Source: Cloeon dipterum (taxonomy: Eukaryota > Arthropoda > Insecta > Ephemeroptera > Baetidae). From it: a stretch of DNA of 64,000 nucleotides. Both the position numbers and the translations under genes were made by a program. The notes below the pieces were generated by a model. That model did no database searches. It had not been told where the DNA came from and saw only the letters and a list, made by a program, of their open reading frames with translations. Of the stretch, positions 11,055-23,132 are shown piece by piece. The DNA lies in NCBI RefSeq assembly GCF_949628265.1, contig NC_088786.1:40321681-40385680 (forward strand), in the 5' to 3' direction. The stretch's first letter is position 1; each line of letters starts with the position of its first letter.

Positions 11055-13594
11055 CTAATATAACCTGTAATTCATTCGATTTTGTAAGAACTGAAACCTA
11101 TCCAGTATCTCAACTCTTACAACGCCACTTGAGCGTAGTACATCGCCCAGTTCGTGCAATTCCGCTACGTTCAAGTTGCCTTGTCCTTGATGGACGTCAA
11201 GAAAAATCCAAAAGTCTCTCAATTCGGTCAATATCGAACGATTTCTTATCTGGTTTAAAAGTGACTCTTTGTCGCCCAGATCAAATTTTGAGGAAAAGAT
11301 ATCAATGTGTTCAAGAAGCGGCGCAAGAAAAATTCTGTCAAGACGTGGGGTTGTGCCAACCGAATCCCTGAAAGTTGAATAATAGAGTCAGTTTGATATT
11401 CCTTTGTTAAAAAATATATATCTTACCAGTCATACCACCAAAAACTTTTCAATTTTCCAAAAGAAGCGATCGGTTCATCAAAACTCACAAAGGAGTCGTA
11501 TATACGAAGGGATTCCAATTCATGGCAGTGTTCAAAGATATCATTGAACGTGATATTCAATTCTTCCTCTATAAACTCAAGGTGTAGATATTTCAATGGT
11601 CTTCCTACTCTGCGCAGGTTGCGCAGTAAACAGTCTCTTTCGCTCTGTATGTCCACAGTTTCCCCGGCAAAAATCTAAAATAATAACACTCGAGAATGAA
11701 TAACAGTTTCAAAACCATGCAAAATAATAATTACGTGTAGTTCTGTCAAAGGTGATGGTATCTGGTCGAGGAAGTCAGCATTCGATAGATTGACATGAGC
11801 TTGTCGAAGAGGTGTAGTAACGTTTGTCCTGTTCAAAGTTACGCCAATTTCTCTAGGAAAATTCTGTGCAGTATACTTTTGGTAATCAAACTTTGGGTAG
11901 AGCGTCTTCAGAATATTTTTCATGGAATGAATTGGTACATCGACCAAAATATTATTCGCCTGAATTGACTGTAAGTTTCGGCTTTCTCTACAGAAACGCA
12001 CAAATCCCGAAAATTGGATGTGGACACCGTTAATGTAGAGTTGAGTTAAATTTTCCATTTTCAAGAGCAAGTCAGTGGCAAGTGGCTCCAGCCGTACTCT
12101 GTCGAGCATTTCCCATTCGAGGTATGACATCCTTGGGTCCTGAATTTCGAGCTGTCGCAGGTTTGGAACAAAATCAACCAGGTATTGGAGGAACTTAAAA
12201 ACAATGGAAAAATTTAAAAAATTGAATTTTAGTAACAGAGCTCTGATAATTACCTCTTCCATCGAAACACGACCCTTAGAAATCTCTCCTGTTTCCCCAG
12301 GTGCCATTCTCCGTGGATTCCCGGGGGATCCTCCTAGAACGAGCGAGGGGATTCCCCCGAGAATTGGCGAACTCCTTAAACAAGTGAAATTTGCCCATTG
12401 ATGCGATGAAACACACTTATGTCGGTCTAATTGTTCATAAAATGATGACTTTAGATCCCACACCCCACTTTTTCACCCTAATTTGGGAAATAAATCGACT
12501 TAGAATGAGCGAGGGGGATCCCCAGAGAACGATCCCCTTCGATCTCATTCCACCTCATAAAAATCACTCAGAAATGTCATGATATGAAGCCAAAAGCGAA
12601 ATAACTTAATATTTATTGGTCTTGTCACGCATTTCAGTCATAAAACTTACTAATTAGTTAATTAGGAGAGGTTAATTAAAGCCATTTAGATCTGTTTTTT
12701 CAATTTGCCGCGCAACGTCTTCAGCCGGTTGAGCCGGTTCATTGGCAACACCGCTCCCCTCCACGCCGAACGGCTGATCGCAATCACCTCGCCCACAATC
12801 CCACAAACAATGATAGAAGCTGATCAGATGTTTTTATTTTTGATTTTTTCTTGTTATAATTGGTAAAAGATATTTCTCGTCTTGTGTAAACAAAACCGAG
12901 GATGATGCGGAATAAAGTGACGAGGTGGTGGAAGAGGAATAAAGCGCATATTCAAGGTTTTTCTGGTTTTTTCCTGTCCTTTTTCCTGAAACAAATTTCC
13001 TGTCCTGTTCCTATTCGAATATGTTGGCCTGTCTGCTCGGTCAGCTTATATTCCTGCTTTTTCTGATTTTATTTTTATGATTTTTAATTTTTATTTAATT
13101 AAATTCCATTAATTACAATATGGTCCTTGCACTTTATAAATATATATAGTAACAACACTGCTATCACAGGGATATCAGATTATATATTTATAATTATGAT
13201 TTTTGTGAAATGTTTTTGGACATCGTAAAACAGTATTTTAAGTCTATATTATCATATCTTCAAATTTATTTTTTGATATAAACGTGATTTATATAGACCA
13301 AGATTGAAATTGTTCTGAAACAAAATTCCCGTTATGTCCTGTTCCTGAAAATAATTTCTTGTCCTGCCGGAATGCCAGGGAAAAGCAGGAATTCCTGTTT
13401 CAATTTCTTGTATTCTTTGAATCCGGTCAACAGAGGAACATGCAGAGGATCATATGGTTAAAAAAGGAGCAGCCATATTAATTTTTAGAAAATTGCTATA
13501 TATTTGCGAAATAATTTATTTCGTGCATGAAAAGAAATATAAACACTATTTTCAAATTTTTATTTTATTTTATCAATATTCAGTCAAACTATTG

Positions 13595-14381
13595 CTAAAG
13601 TAACTGCACAGTTTGGTCCACACTATGCTGCATGATGTGGACCACTTCAAGGGAGAGGGCGAGGAGCTCAGTGATGAGTCTGTGCCGCTCAAGCGAGTAG
13701 ACGACGTCAATCCAGAGGATGTCACCGCAAGAAAGCTCGTGCAGCTCTGGAAATAGCGGCTGCAGCGTTTCCTCCTGATAGCAGAGGTAGAGCTTGTCCT
13801 CTGCTCGTCACCACCACACAGCAGCCACACAATCTCGCAGCTGGCTGGTAGCGGTGTTTGGAACAGGTGGTACGGTGCGAACAACAGCTCGAGCGAGAAG
13901 CAGTTCTGGGCAACGCTTTTGAGCAGAGATCCGCCCGCCACGCCCAATTGGAGCAGAAAAGAGGCTAGGCTAGGCGGAACTTTGCCGGCCAACGCTGGCT
14001 TGACGCTCGTGATGCCATCCACCAGGTCGTCAGCCTGCGCATCGAACGCGTCGAGGGCGATGATCTCGGCGCCGTTTGGGATGTAGGTGATCAAGGCCTG
14101 ACACAGCTGGTCGGGCAGGCTCTGCAGATCCATCGAGAACACCTTGCTGCTCGAGATGGCGTAGAAGAACGGTCAGCGTCAGCAGCAGCCCGAGGATCAA
14201 GGTGGCCACAATGCATCCAACCAGTACGAAGGCTGCGACCAGAAGACACACATCCAGGCCCAGCCAGTGCACAGAGATGTCAAGGCCATGGGTCACTGGG
14301 TCTTTCTTGCTCACGCGGTTGAACCCGATGTTGAGCGTCGAGAAGATCTTTCAGTAGAAGTAGTCCCGCAGGTTGAAGTAC
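13595..14381 (-). pseudogene. GPR89 fragment fused to an unknown coding-like segment (E copy 1)
   Basis: After a splice acceptor at 14382 the frame reads YFNL, then a stop codon, then KIFSTLNIGFNRVSKKDPVT, a hydrophobic segment and, after a 1-base frameshift near 14160, FFYAISSSK. This matches the C-terminal membrane region of GPR89/Golgi pH regulator in residue order, with two internal deletions relative to the family. It runs without a break into a second coding-like segment starting VFSMDLQSLPDQL. That segment has a further frameshift near 13805 and a terminal TAG at 13595-13597; I could not identify it. GPR89 proteins are multi-pass membrane proteins of the ER/Golgi. This copy cannot encode one. 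It looks like host sequence captured by E. Confidence 0.7.
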
Positions 14382-14774
14382 CTAAAATCAAGCCATTAAT
14401 GAAGAGAACACGTCAAAATGAGGGTCTTAAAATGACTAAAAAGAAATAATTGCACGTGGATGAAGTATAAGAAAAATAAAATCTAAATATATAAATGCCG
14501 GATCCTTTTTCTTACATTCTGAGGTTAAAAACAAACTGCCGTTTTAATATTTTCCTTCGAAAGAGTTGCCAGATATGAAGTAGATAGATTGTTATATTTA
14601 CTGAGCATAAAAACAACGTTAAAAATATTATTTCAGATATTGAGAATGATTAGAAGGTGCAATTGTGTTTGATATCTGAAAAAACTTTTTAATTTATTTT
14701 CCAGGCCTTTTGCATCTGCTTCTTGTGAGCAGTTCTCTGCAAATTTGGATGTCGCCATTTTTTCATTGATATTT

Positions 14775-16570
14775 TAGGTGACAATAATTATATTGCTTGT
14801 TAATAGATAGTGAAATTCCAAATTCAAAGCTCGAAAATGAAGGCGTTCCCAACTTTTCGGCATGTCAAAAATACCCGGAAATTGAATTCTATAATTGAAA
14901 GGTAGACTTAACTCTTGACTAGGTTGAGATATCACCTTGAAATTTTCACTGACCAACCTAGTTTTCGATCCCGAAAATCTTTTGCATTTCTAAAAAATCG
15001 CAGGTCAAAGGTCAAGGTCACCTTTCGTGACCTTCTTTGAAAATTCAAAACTATAGCATGATAGTCCTCTTCGATTTTTTTGGGTTAAAGACTGAAATGT
15101 AGCCTGTAAAATTTTGCACAAGCACACCAAGTTTCATAGATTCAATCGCAATAGTTTTTCTGCAATTCGAATTAAATAAATAAAAACCGGCTTAACGCCG
15201 CTCGGCCACGGCTGTCCTGTCAGCAGCGAGTTCGCCTCTTTTTCTTAGAGTATATTCATATATATATTTCGCATTTGCTTAGAACCACCAGGGTAGACCT
15301 ATGAAGGTCGAAATCGACCTTCAGGGCCTGTCCCTGACGTGACCCTGACATCAAAAAATTCGAAAATTTCCAATTTCATCGATTTTGGTGTCCTTTAATA
15401 GGTTTTCACCTCCGTAGAGCTCAAATATAAAGCAGAAACTACCGAATGACATTCCTTAAACCGGTTCTTTAATAATTGTGATAGCTATTAATCCTGGCGT
15501 GATGTCACAAAATTATTAGAATTTTGAAATCTTTTATTTATGAATAAATACTTGTTTTGTACACATGAAGTTCATATTTCCTGTTGAAACTAGATAATCT
15601 TATTTTTACAATGTAAAAAATAATGACTATAAAATGCAATAACAATTAGGCTACTGTTACAAATTAAAACTTTTTGTTCCCTAATTTTTTAAATACTCTT
15701 TGTTATTGGAATCAAATTTTTTTGCATTGCAACAACATCGTTAGTTTTCAGCACGAAATATAAACTTCAGGTCTGTATTTCTTCTTAAATTAAAGATTTC
15801 AAAATTTTAATAGTGTTTTGACATCACGCCAAGATTAATAGCTACCACAATTATATAAGGACCGGTTTCAGGAATGTCACTTGGTAGTTTCTGCTTTATA
15901 TGTGAGCTCTGCATTGGGGAAAACCAACAAAAAGACACCAAGATCGATGAAATTGGGAATTTTCGAATTTTTTGATGTCAGGGTCACGTCAGGGACAGGC
16001 CCTAAAGGTCGATTTCGACCTTCATAGGTCCACCTTAGGCCTCCTTGGTGTTTGTAAGCAAATTAAATGCGAAAAAATATATACTTTATGAGAGAGAGAG
16101 AGGCGAACTCGCTGCCCAAAGGCGATTATTATGCGAGCTCAAGCGGCCTCGAGCCGGTTTTTTAACATCCAATTCGAATTGCAGCAAAACAATCGCCGAA
16201 ACAATAAAACTTGTAATGTAGTGCTTGTGCAGAATTTCAGGTGCTAAATTTCAGTCTTGAACCCCACAAAAAATTGAAGGGGGAAATCTATCCTTAATTT
16301 TGAATTTCCGAAAAAAGGTCGCAAAAGGAGACCTTGACCTTCGACCTACCATTTTTTTTTTGCAAATTGAAAAGTTGTTCAGAATCGAATACTAGATTGG
16401 GCAGTGAAAATTTCAAGGTGATAACATAACGCAGTAAAGAGTTACAGTTTAGAATTTGATTTTGGGGGAATTTTAAAATACTGAAATAAATAGGGAATTC
16501 CCGAACTTCAAACTTGGAATTTATCCATTTAGGAAGAAGTACTTTTAGCAAATATAATTAATTGTCACCT
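14775..16570. mobile_element. Nested long-TIR element inside E copy 1
   Basis: The termini AGGTGACAATAATTATAT (from 14775) and its near reverse complement (to 16570) begin arms of roughly 800 bp. The arms include the paired AAGGTCAAGGTCACC-type and GGTCGAAATCGACC-type blocks at about 15295-15400 and 15925-16035. The arms have diverged from each other. There is no coding frame. Half-copies are recognisable at about 8640-8800 and 61195-61540. Confidence 0.7.
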
Positions 16571-18061
16571 AACAATTTCAACTTTCAAAACAAAAAGTTG
16601 CGAGAAATCGTCCTCCAAATTCCCGGAGAACTGCTCTCAATCAAAATTAGTTTTTCTTGATGATGGGTTATTTTTCTAAGATTTCAAATATTTTTAACGT
16701 TCATAACGCAAAATATTTTGGTTTAATCATGCTCAGATCTTATTGAATTTTAAACTTTTAAATTTCAAATCATTTTTTAATTTTCGCAGAAAATAATTCA
16801 ATCTAGCAATTTTTGCAACCTGCTCTTTGACTGTCAAATATTGTCATCTCATTATTAATAACAAGGCTTAAATTAAATAAGGGGCAACAACAAAATACGA
16901 AAAATGGAATTCCAAAAAGAAAAAATATTAAAATATATCAGAGGGCATACTTGTCTTGCGCCCTTCAGGCTGGTTTATCTCAAACTCACCTCCGCTTGCA
17001 CGAAAGACCTCTCTGTGATCCAAAGAACTGCAGCGATTTCATATGTTCCTCTCCAACCCATATCCCATCATCAAGCTCTTGGGTGAACAGTACGCTTTTA
17101 ATGTTCTAATGAAGCTGCCCAGCTGTTCTGTGACAAAATTAAAAGCTTTAATTTATTTTTCATGATTTATAGCAGAATTTTTCGAGACTCACACTTTTCG
17201 CCAAACTCACATTACCCGCTTGGATATTGATTCTTCCCATCAGAGCGAGAAGTATGTGAGTGATAGGAAAAGCGTGAGTCATCCCATCAATTTAAAGCAA
17301 TGATAATTGGAAAATAGTAAGTTACTACATAATCAATTCGTATAATATGTATGTACTCGTAAAAATGAAATGGATAAAATCGCACCTTGCGTGGATGTTG
17401 AACAGCTGCGTGTAGTCCGAACGATACTTTGGCACCTAATAAAGGTTTAAGGACGAAGGCCGATACGCTTTTCCAAGATAAATTAGCAGAAAATCAACAG
17501 AATTCACGACAAACATAAACACCCGACCGGCGAGCTCGCCATTTGTTATGCTCCGTCGCGAACAGGTGATGAGCGGTGTTGCCACGCATGCCCGGCAGAA
17601 ACTTGGCGCGAAAGTTTAGCCGGCTGATAATGATGAAGTTTATTCGGCCGCCGAACGCATTCGGCAGTGAGAGGGTTAATTTTATCAATTAATCATGACA
17701 TGAAGAGTTGTCTGGAGGCAAATTTAATGTAAATATCTGGATTTTTTCGTGGTGGAAAGTTGTGGCTGGGTCCACCGCGAGGTGGATCCTCCTAGAATGA
17801 TCTCTCTTCAATTTTCGCTCTTTATACCCACTTTTATCGTCATTTTCGGTATCCAAGTTACAAATAGAATAGCTCTAAGCAATATTAATTAACTTCGCGT
17901 GACTTTTACGTTAGAAAATTCAACTTCTAAAACGGTGGACGCATCCCCCGGGATTCCCCCGGTGGATCCACGGAGAATGGCACCTGGGGATCATTTTTGC
18001 TTGCGAGGTGAATTTCAAGAAATAATAAGTTTCAATTTGAAGTTGAAATTTAAATTTTCAG

Positions 18062-20360
18062 AGGGAGATAATCACCACTCCACCGCCATTGTGCATCGCG
18101 ACCTGTCCCACTGGTAACTGCACTCGAAACGTAAAAAGATATTAATTTAAACTGTACACAAAATGAGAAAACATGGAATTCAAAATAGGCCTCGCTTTTT
18201 GACTCAACTGGAACTGAACTGAATGGTATAAAACAGGTTTAAAATCAATATCAAATATTTTACCAAGTCTTCAAAGACTTTTTCTCGTATGGAAACTGGT
18301 ACGACGGGTGCGGTCGCAGCATTTTGACCTACACAAAAACCCCGGTAAATTTAAATTAATCAATTATCGATCCTCCTAAATTACAGTCCTTTCCTATAGT
18401 CAAACTGGTCCACTGCCCGTGACAATTGCTGCAAAATCGGTCTGACCCTTACCTCGATGGAGACGGCAGGAAAATTAAGCTGCTTTTCAAAAATCGTCTC
18501 AAGTATTATTATTTTTTTTCTGATCTTACCGAGATTATATAAATTTGGCCTCAAGAATTTTCTCCGGCGACTTTAGGTGACTTCTGGATTTCTGGAACGG
18601 ATCTGGGATGCGATTCAAACTTCCGTTGGTGCTCTCTTAACCGCGGATTTGTTGACGCTGAGCTCAAGTGGAAGCCAGGACACCCTCAAGCAGGTTTACA
18701 TTGCGTCTATCTCGAAGTCAGGAACGCATCCGTGCTGTTGGTCACCGCGAATTGCACGGAGGAAAAAGATTTTTTGTGCGAGATGCGCAAGAAAAACACC
18801 GTCCAAAGGGCCATGCAGACAGAATGCGCTGAAACTTGGGATATTACACCTGGTTTGAACTTTTTTAGGTGGTGGAGGGTTGGAAATTAATTCATTTTCT
18901 CGTCTAGAGCAAATTGACATGCTCTTGCAAGCGAGCCAGTTTCTTACGGCAAATATTTCTATTAATCTGAAGGTTCGTTATTCTATAACTGTTAAAGAGT
19001 GTCTTTGACGAAGTTTCTGAGCACAGCAAACGATTCTTGAGGGTCGAATTAGGTAAAGTGGATATTTTTTCCGACCAAAACGTCGAGCGCGACGTGCGAA
19101 CCGTTTTTTTCCCGCCAAAACAATATGAATGTGAGAAGTGCGCATGCGTGAGAGCTGGTTTGAGCATTTGCAGAGAGACCACCTGTACGAATGACTTTTT
19201 TGTCACATCCAGCCAGCTCTGACGCATGCGCACTTCTCGCATTTAGGTGCATATTGTTTTGGCGGGAAAAAAGTTCACACGTCGCCCTGTATTTTTCGGT
19301 CGGAAAAAGCATCCACTGTACCTAATTCGACCCTCAGGAATCGATTTGTGTGCTCAGTAACTTCGTCAAAGATGGCCTTTAAGCTTTATATGCAACATCT
19401 TTCATTTTTACAGTGCTTTTTGAAATGCATTGGAGTTGAAGTTGGATTGGTAAAGTGTATTCAATCTTTTGTAGGGCTGGGAGTTTTTCAGTAATTTAAA
19501 ATATTCAGTCTGATTTGCCCCGAAACACTGTTTAAATTTTTATTCTTACTTTCATTTTTATATTTTAAGTTCGACTACAATGCATTGGTTAGCATTGCAA
19601 TGCTCCGCCAGATAGAATTCGTATCTCAAGAAGATCCTGTAAAACTGCAGCAAGGATTTATTGCTTACGACGAGTGCAAAGATATAAGTAATAATTATAT
19701 TAATTATTTAAAAATCAATCCTATATGTTTGTATTTCAAAGAATATGACGATGAGTGCGTGACTGCCCACGAGACTTACAGATGTGGCCAGGAAAAGGCG
19801 CCAACTATAGTCTCTGACATAATCAAATTAAACTTTGACAATGGAACATACGTTAGAACCTATATAAGATTTTTAGATTTTCCGAAATTCTTGAAATAAT
19901 TCCATGTACAGCTTTTGCCTCCGACGCCGTGTGTTCCGTTGCGCAACTTTTGTTGGATGTCGAATTCTACTCCTTGCGAATTAAATGTATATATAAATTT
20001 ATGTATAAATATTTATAATAATTTTTTCGATACAGCAAACGGCCAGAGATTTGCTGTTCAACTCTCCAAAAAAATCTGGTAATATTTTCATGAATCTTAA
20101 TTAACGTCTTGCGTTTACATTTTTTAATAGACAATTATGGATTCCTGAAAACATTGCCGAATGATAACAAAACGTATTACGTCGGAAATTACGATAAAGC
20201 TGGAGGGATAGTAAACGTTTTTATTAATATAATTGTCAAACCTCCAGCATTTCTATATTCTAGAATCCGATTGAAGCGTACAAAATATGCTGTGAACGCG
20301 GGTTCAAATTGTACGAGCCTTCGAGCATTGCGCAGATGAAACTGACCAATCAAATAACCG
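18062..20360 (+). pseudogene. Lectin-like gene fragment in M, 13 exons, both ends missing
   Basis: The exons are 18062-18130, 18189-18225, 18277-18344, 18400-18502, 18577-18852, 18908-18972, 19414-19449, 19570-19687, 19742-19851, 19912-19986, 20036-20078, 20131-20210 and 20264-20360. They correspond one to one to exons 13-25 of L1, with the same phases and intact splice sites. The third CTLD is complete, with WISGT, a WKPGHP motif and FLCE. The signal peptide, first two CTLDs and last coding exon are absent, so it is a fragment despite the open frame. It is closest to L3: for the exon at 19570-19687 I count three differences in 118 bases. Both also carry a palindromic element in the intron after the 18908-18972 exon equivalent. 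Confidence 0.8.
18991..19383. mobile_element. Palindromic element of the lectin-locus family (in M)
   Basis: A complete copy. The outer arms carry GTCTTTGACGAAGTTTCTGAG and its complement, and each arm contains a CGATTCTTGAGGGTCGAATTA-type segment. The inner arms hold the CCCGCCAAAACAATATGAAT and GCGCATGCGTGAGAGCTGG blocks. The unit is about 390 bp, non-coding and MITE-like. The same element sits in the same intron of L3 at the right edge. Confidence 0.8.
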
Positions 20361-20386
20361 GTAAAAATTTCCCTTTCTTCATCTAA

Positions 20387-20652
20387 AATCCGTCTTTTGA
20401 CGGAGTTTCTGAGCCCACCAATCGATTCCTGAGGGTCGAATTAGGTGAAGTGGATCTTTTTTACAACCAAAACGCGCGAACTTTTTTCCCGCCAAAACAA
20501 TAAGAGCGTATTTACGAGAAGTGCGCATGCGTGAGAGCTGGTTCGAGCACTTGCAGAGAGACCGCCTGTACGAATGACTTCTTTGTCAGATCCAGCCAGC
20601 TCTCACGCATGCGCAGTGCTCGTATTTACGTTAATATTGTTTTGGCGGGATC
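20387..20652. mobile_element. Truncated palindromic element at the M/E border
   Basis: Same family as the copy at 18991-19383. It lies after the exon at 20264-20360, in the same intron as the copies in L1, L2 and L3. It stops just after TTTGGCGGGA where E copy 2 begins. The rest of its second arm is not found on the far side of either E copy. Confidence 0.75.
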
Positions 20653-21952
20653 CCCCAGGTGCCATTCTCCGTGGATTCCCGGGGGATCCTCCTAGAACGA
20701 GCGAGGGGATTCCCCCGAGAATTGGCGAACTCCTTAAACAAGTGAAATTTGCCCATTGATGCGATGAAACACACTTATGTCGGTCTAATTGTTCATAAAA
20801 TGATGACTTTAGATCCCACACCCCACTTTTTCACCCTAATTTGGGAAATAAATCGACTTAGAATGAGCGAGGGGGATCCCCAGAGAACGATCCCCTTCGA
20901 TCTCATTCCACCTCATAAAAATCACTCAGAAATGTCATGATATGAAGCCAAAAGCGAAATAACTTAATATTTATTGGTCTTGTCACGCATTTCAGTCATA
21001 AAACTTACTAATTAGTTAATTAGGAGAGGTTAATTAAAGCCATTTAGATCTGTTTTTTCAATTTGCCGCGCAACGTCTTCAGCCGGTTGAGCCGGTTCAT
21101 TGGCAACACCGCTCCCCTCCACGCCGAACGGCTGATCGCAATCACCTCGCCCACAATCCCACAAACAATGATAGAAGCTGATCAGATGTTTTTATTTTTG
21201 ATTTTTTCTTGTTATAATTGGTAAAAGATATTTCTCGTCTTGTGTAAACAAAACCGAGGATGATGCGGAATAAAGTGACGAGGTGGTGGAAGAGGAATAA
21301 AGCGCATATTCAAGGTTTTTCTGGTTTTTTCCTGTCCTTTTTCCTGAAACAAATTTCCTGTCCTGTTCCTATTCGAATATGTTGGCCTGTCTGCTCGGTC
21401 AGCTTATATTCCTGCTTTTTCTGATTTTATTTTTATGATTTTTAATTTTTATTTAATTAAATTCCATTAATTACAATATGGTCCTTGCACTTTATAAATA
21501 TATATAGTAACAACACTGCTATCACAGGGATATCAGATTATATATTTATAATTATGATTTTTGTGAAATGTTTTTGGACATCGTAAAACAGTATTTTAAG
21601 TCTATATTATCATATCTTCAAATTTATTTTTTGATATAAACGTGATTTATATAGACCAAGATTGAAATTGTTCTGAAACAAAATTCCCGTTATGTCCTGT
21701 TCCTGAAAATAATTTCTTGTCCTGCCGGAATGCCAGGGAAAAGCAGGAATTCCTGTTTCAATTTCTTGTATTCTTTGAATCCGGTCAACAGAGGAACATG
21801 CAGAGGATCATATGGTTAAAAAAGGAGCAGCCATATTAATTTTTAGAAAATTGCTATATATTTGCGAAATAATTTATTTCGTGCATGAAAAGAAATATAA
21901 ACACTATTTTCAAATTTTTATTTTATTTTATCAATATTCAGTCAAACTATTG

Positions 21953-22739
21953 CTAAAGTAACTGCACAGTTTGGTCCACACTATGCTGCATGATGTGGAC
22001 CACTTCAAGGGAGAGGGCGAGGAGCTCAGTGATGAGTCTGTGCCGCTCAAGCGAGTAGACGACGTCAATCCAGAGGATGTCACCGCAAGAAAGCTCGTGC
22101 AGCTCTGGAAATAGCGGCTGCAGCGTTTCCTCCTGATAGCAGAGGTAGAGCTTGTCCTCTGCTCGTCACCACCACACAGCAGCCACACAATCTCGCAGCT
22201 GGCTGGTAGCGGTGTTTGGAACAGGTGGTACGGTGCGAACAACAGCTCGAGCGAGAAGCAGTTCTGGGCAACGCTTTTGAGCAGAGATCCGCCCGCCACG
22301 CCCAATTGGAGCAGAAAAGAGGCTAGGCTAGGCGGAACTTTGCCGGCCAACGCTGGCTTGACGCTCGTGATGCCATCCACCAGGTCGTCAGCCTGCGCAT
22401 CGAACGCGTCGAGGGCGATGATCTCGGCGCCGTTTGGGATGTAGGTGATCAAGGCCTGACACAGCTGGTCGGGCAGGCTCTGCAGATCCATCGAGAACAC
22501 CTTGCTGCTCGAGATGGCGTAGAAGAACGGTCAGCGTCAGCAGCAGCCCGAGGATCAAGGTGGCCACAATGCATCCAACCAGTACGAAGGCTGCGACCAG
22601 AAGACACACATCCAGGCCCAGCCAGTGCACAGAGATGTCAAGGCCATGGGTCACTGGGTCTTTCTTGCTCACGCGGTTGAACCCGATGTTGAGCGTCGAG
22701 AAGATCTTTCAGTAGAAGTAGTCCCGCAGGTTGAAGTAC
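21953..22739 (-). pseudogene. GPR89 fragment fused to an unknown segment (E copy 2)
   Basis: Identical to the segment in copy 1, with the same internal stop, the same 1-base frameshift before the FFYAISSSK motif and the same later frameshift. The shared lesions show that capture and decay happened before the two copies separated. Confidence 0.7.
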
Positions 22740-23132
22740 CTAAAATCAAGCCATTAATGAAGAGAACACGTCAAAATGAGGGTCTTAAAATGACTAAAAA
22801 GAAATAATTGCACGTGGATGAAGTATAAGAAAAATAAAATCTAAATATATAAATGCCGGATCCTTTTTCTTACATTCTGAGGTTAAAAACAAACTGCCGT
22901 TTTAATATTTTCCTTCGAAAGAGTTGCCAGATATGAAGTAGATAGATTGTTATATTTACTGAGCATAAAAACAACGTTAAAAATATTATTTCAGATATTG
23001 AGAATGATTAGAAGGTGCAATTGTGTTTGATATCTGAAAAAACTTTTTAATTTATTTTCCAGGCCTTTTGCATCTGCTTCTTGTGAGCAGTTCTCTGCAA
23101 ATTTGGATGTCGCCATTTTTTCATTGATATTT

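Larger units (their letters stand above)
12295..17989. mobile_element. Element E, copy 1 (5,695 bp, TIR)
   Basis: The ends are CCCCAGGTGCCATTCTCCGT and its exact reverse complement at 17970-17989. Further inverted subterminal motifs of GGATCC-CC-AGAATG type cluster within about 250 bp of each end (12305-12365, 12505-12545, 17775-17800, 17945-17970). The left flank is TTT, the right flank ATC. The body holds a degraded GPR89-derived segment, a nested long-TIR element and AT-rich filler. I see no transposase, so it is probably non-autonomous. Short TSD and subterminal repeats resemble CACTA or related superfamilies, but the ends do not read CACT. The superfamily is unassigned. Confidence 0.85.
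17990..20652. other. Block M between the two E copies
   Basis: This 2,663-bp block starts with ATC and ends with ATC, next to the E termini. It consists of a stretch of lectin gene on the plus strand, one complete palindromic element and one truncated at the E border. It is unrelated to the LRR gene that the whole array interrupts. Confidence 0.8.

Noticed and set aside
13573-14142. 189-aa open frame in E as a real gene or transposase
   Set aside because: It mixes frames of a decayed GPR89-like segment and an unknown segment. The protein-like reading switches frame at least twice and there is an in-frame stop upstream. No catalytic motif of a transposase was seen.
12295-17989. E as a CACTA element
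   Set aside because: Short target duplication and subterminal repeats would fit, but the ends read CCCCAGGTGCC and no transposase is present, so the assignment is left open.
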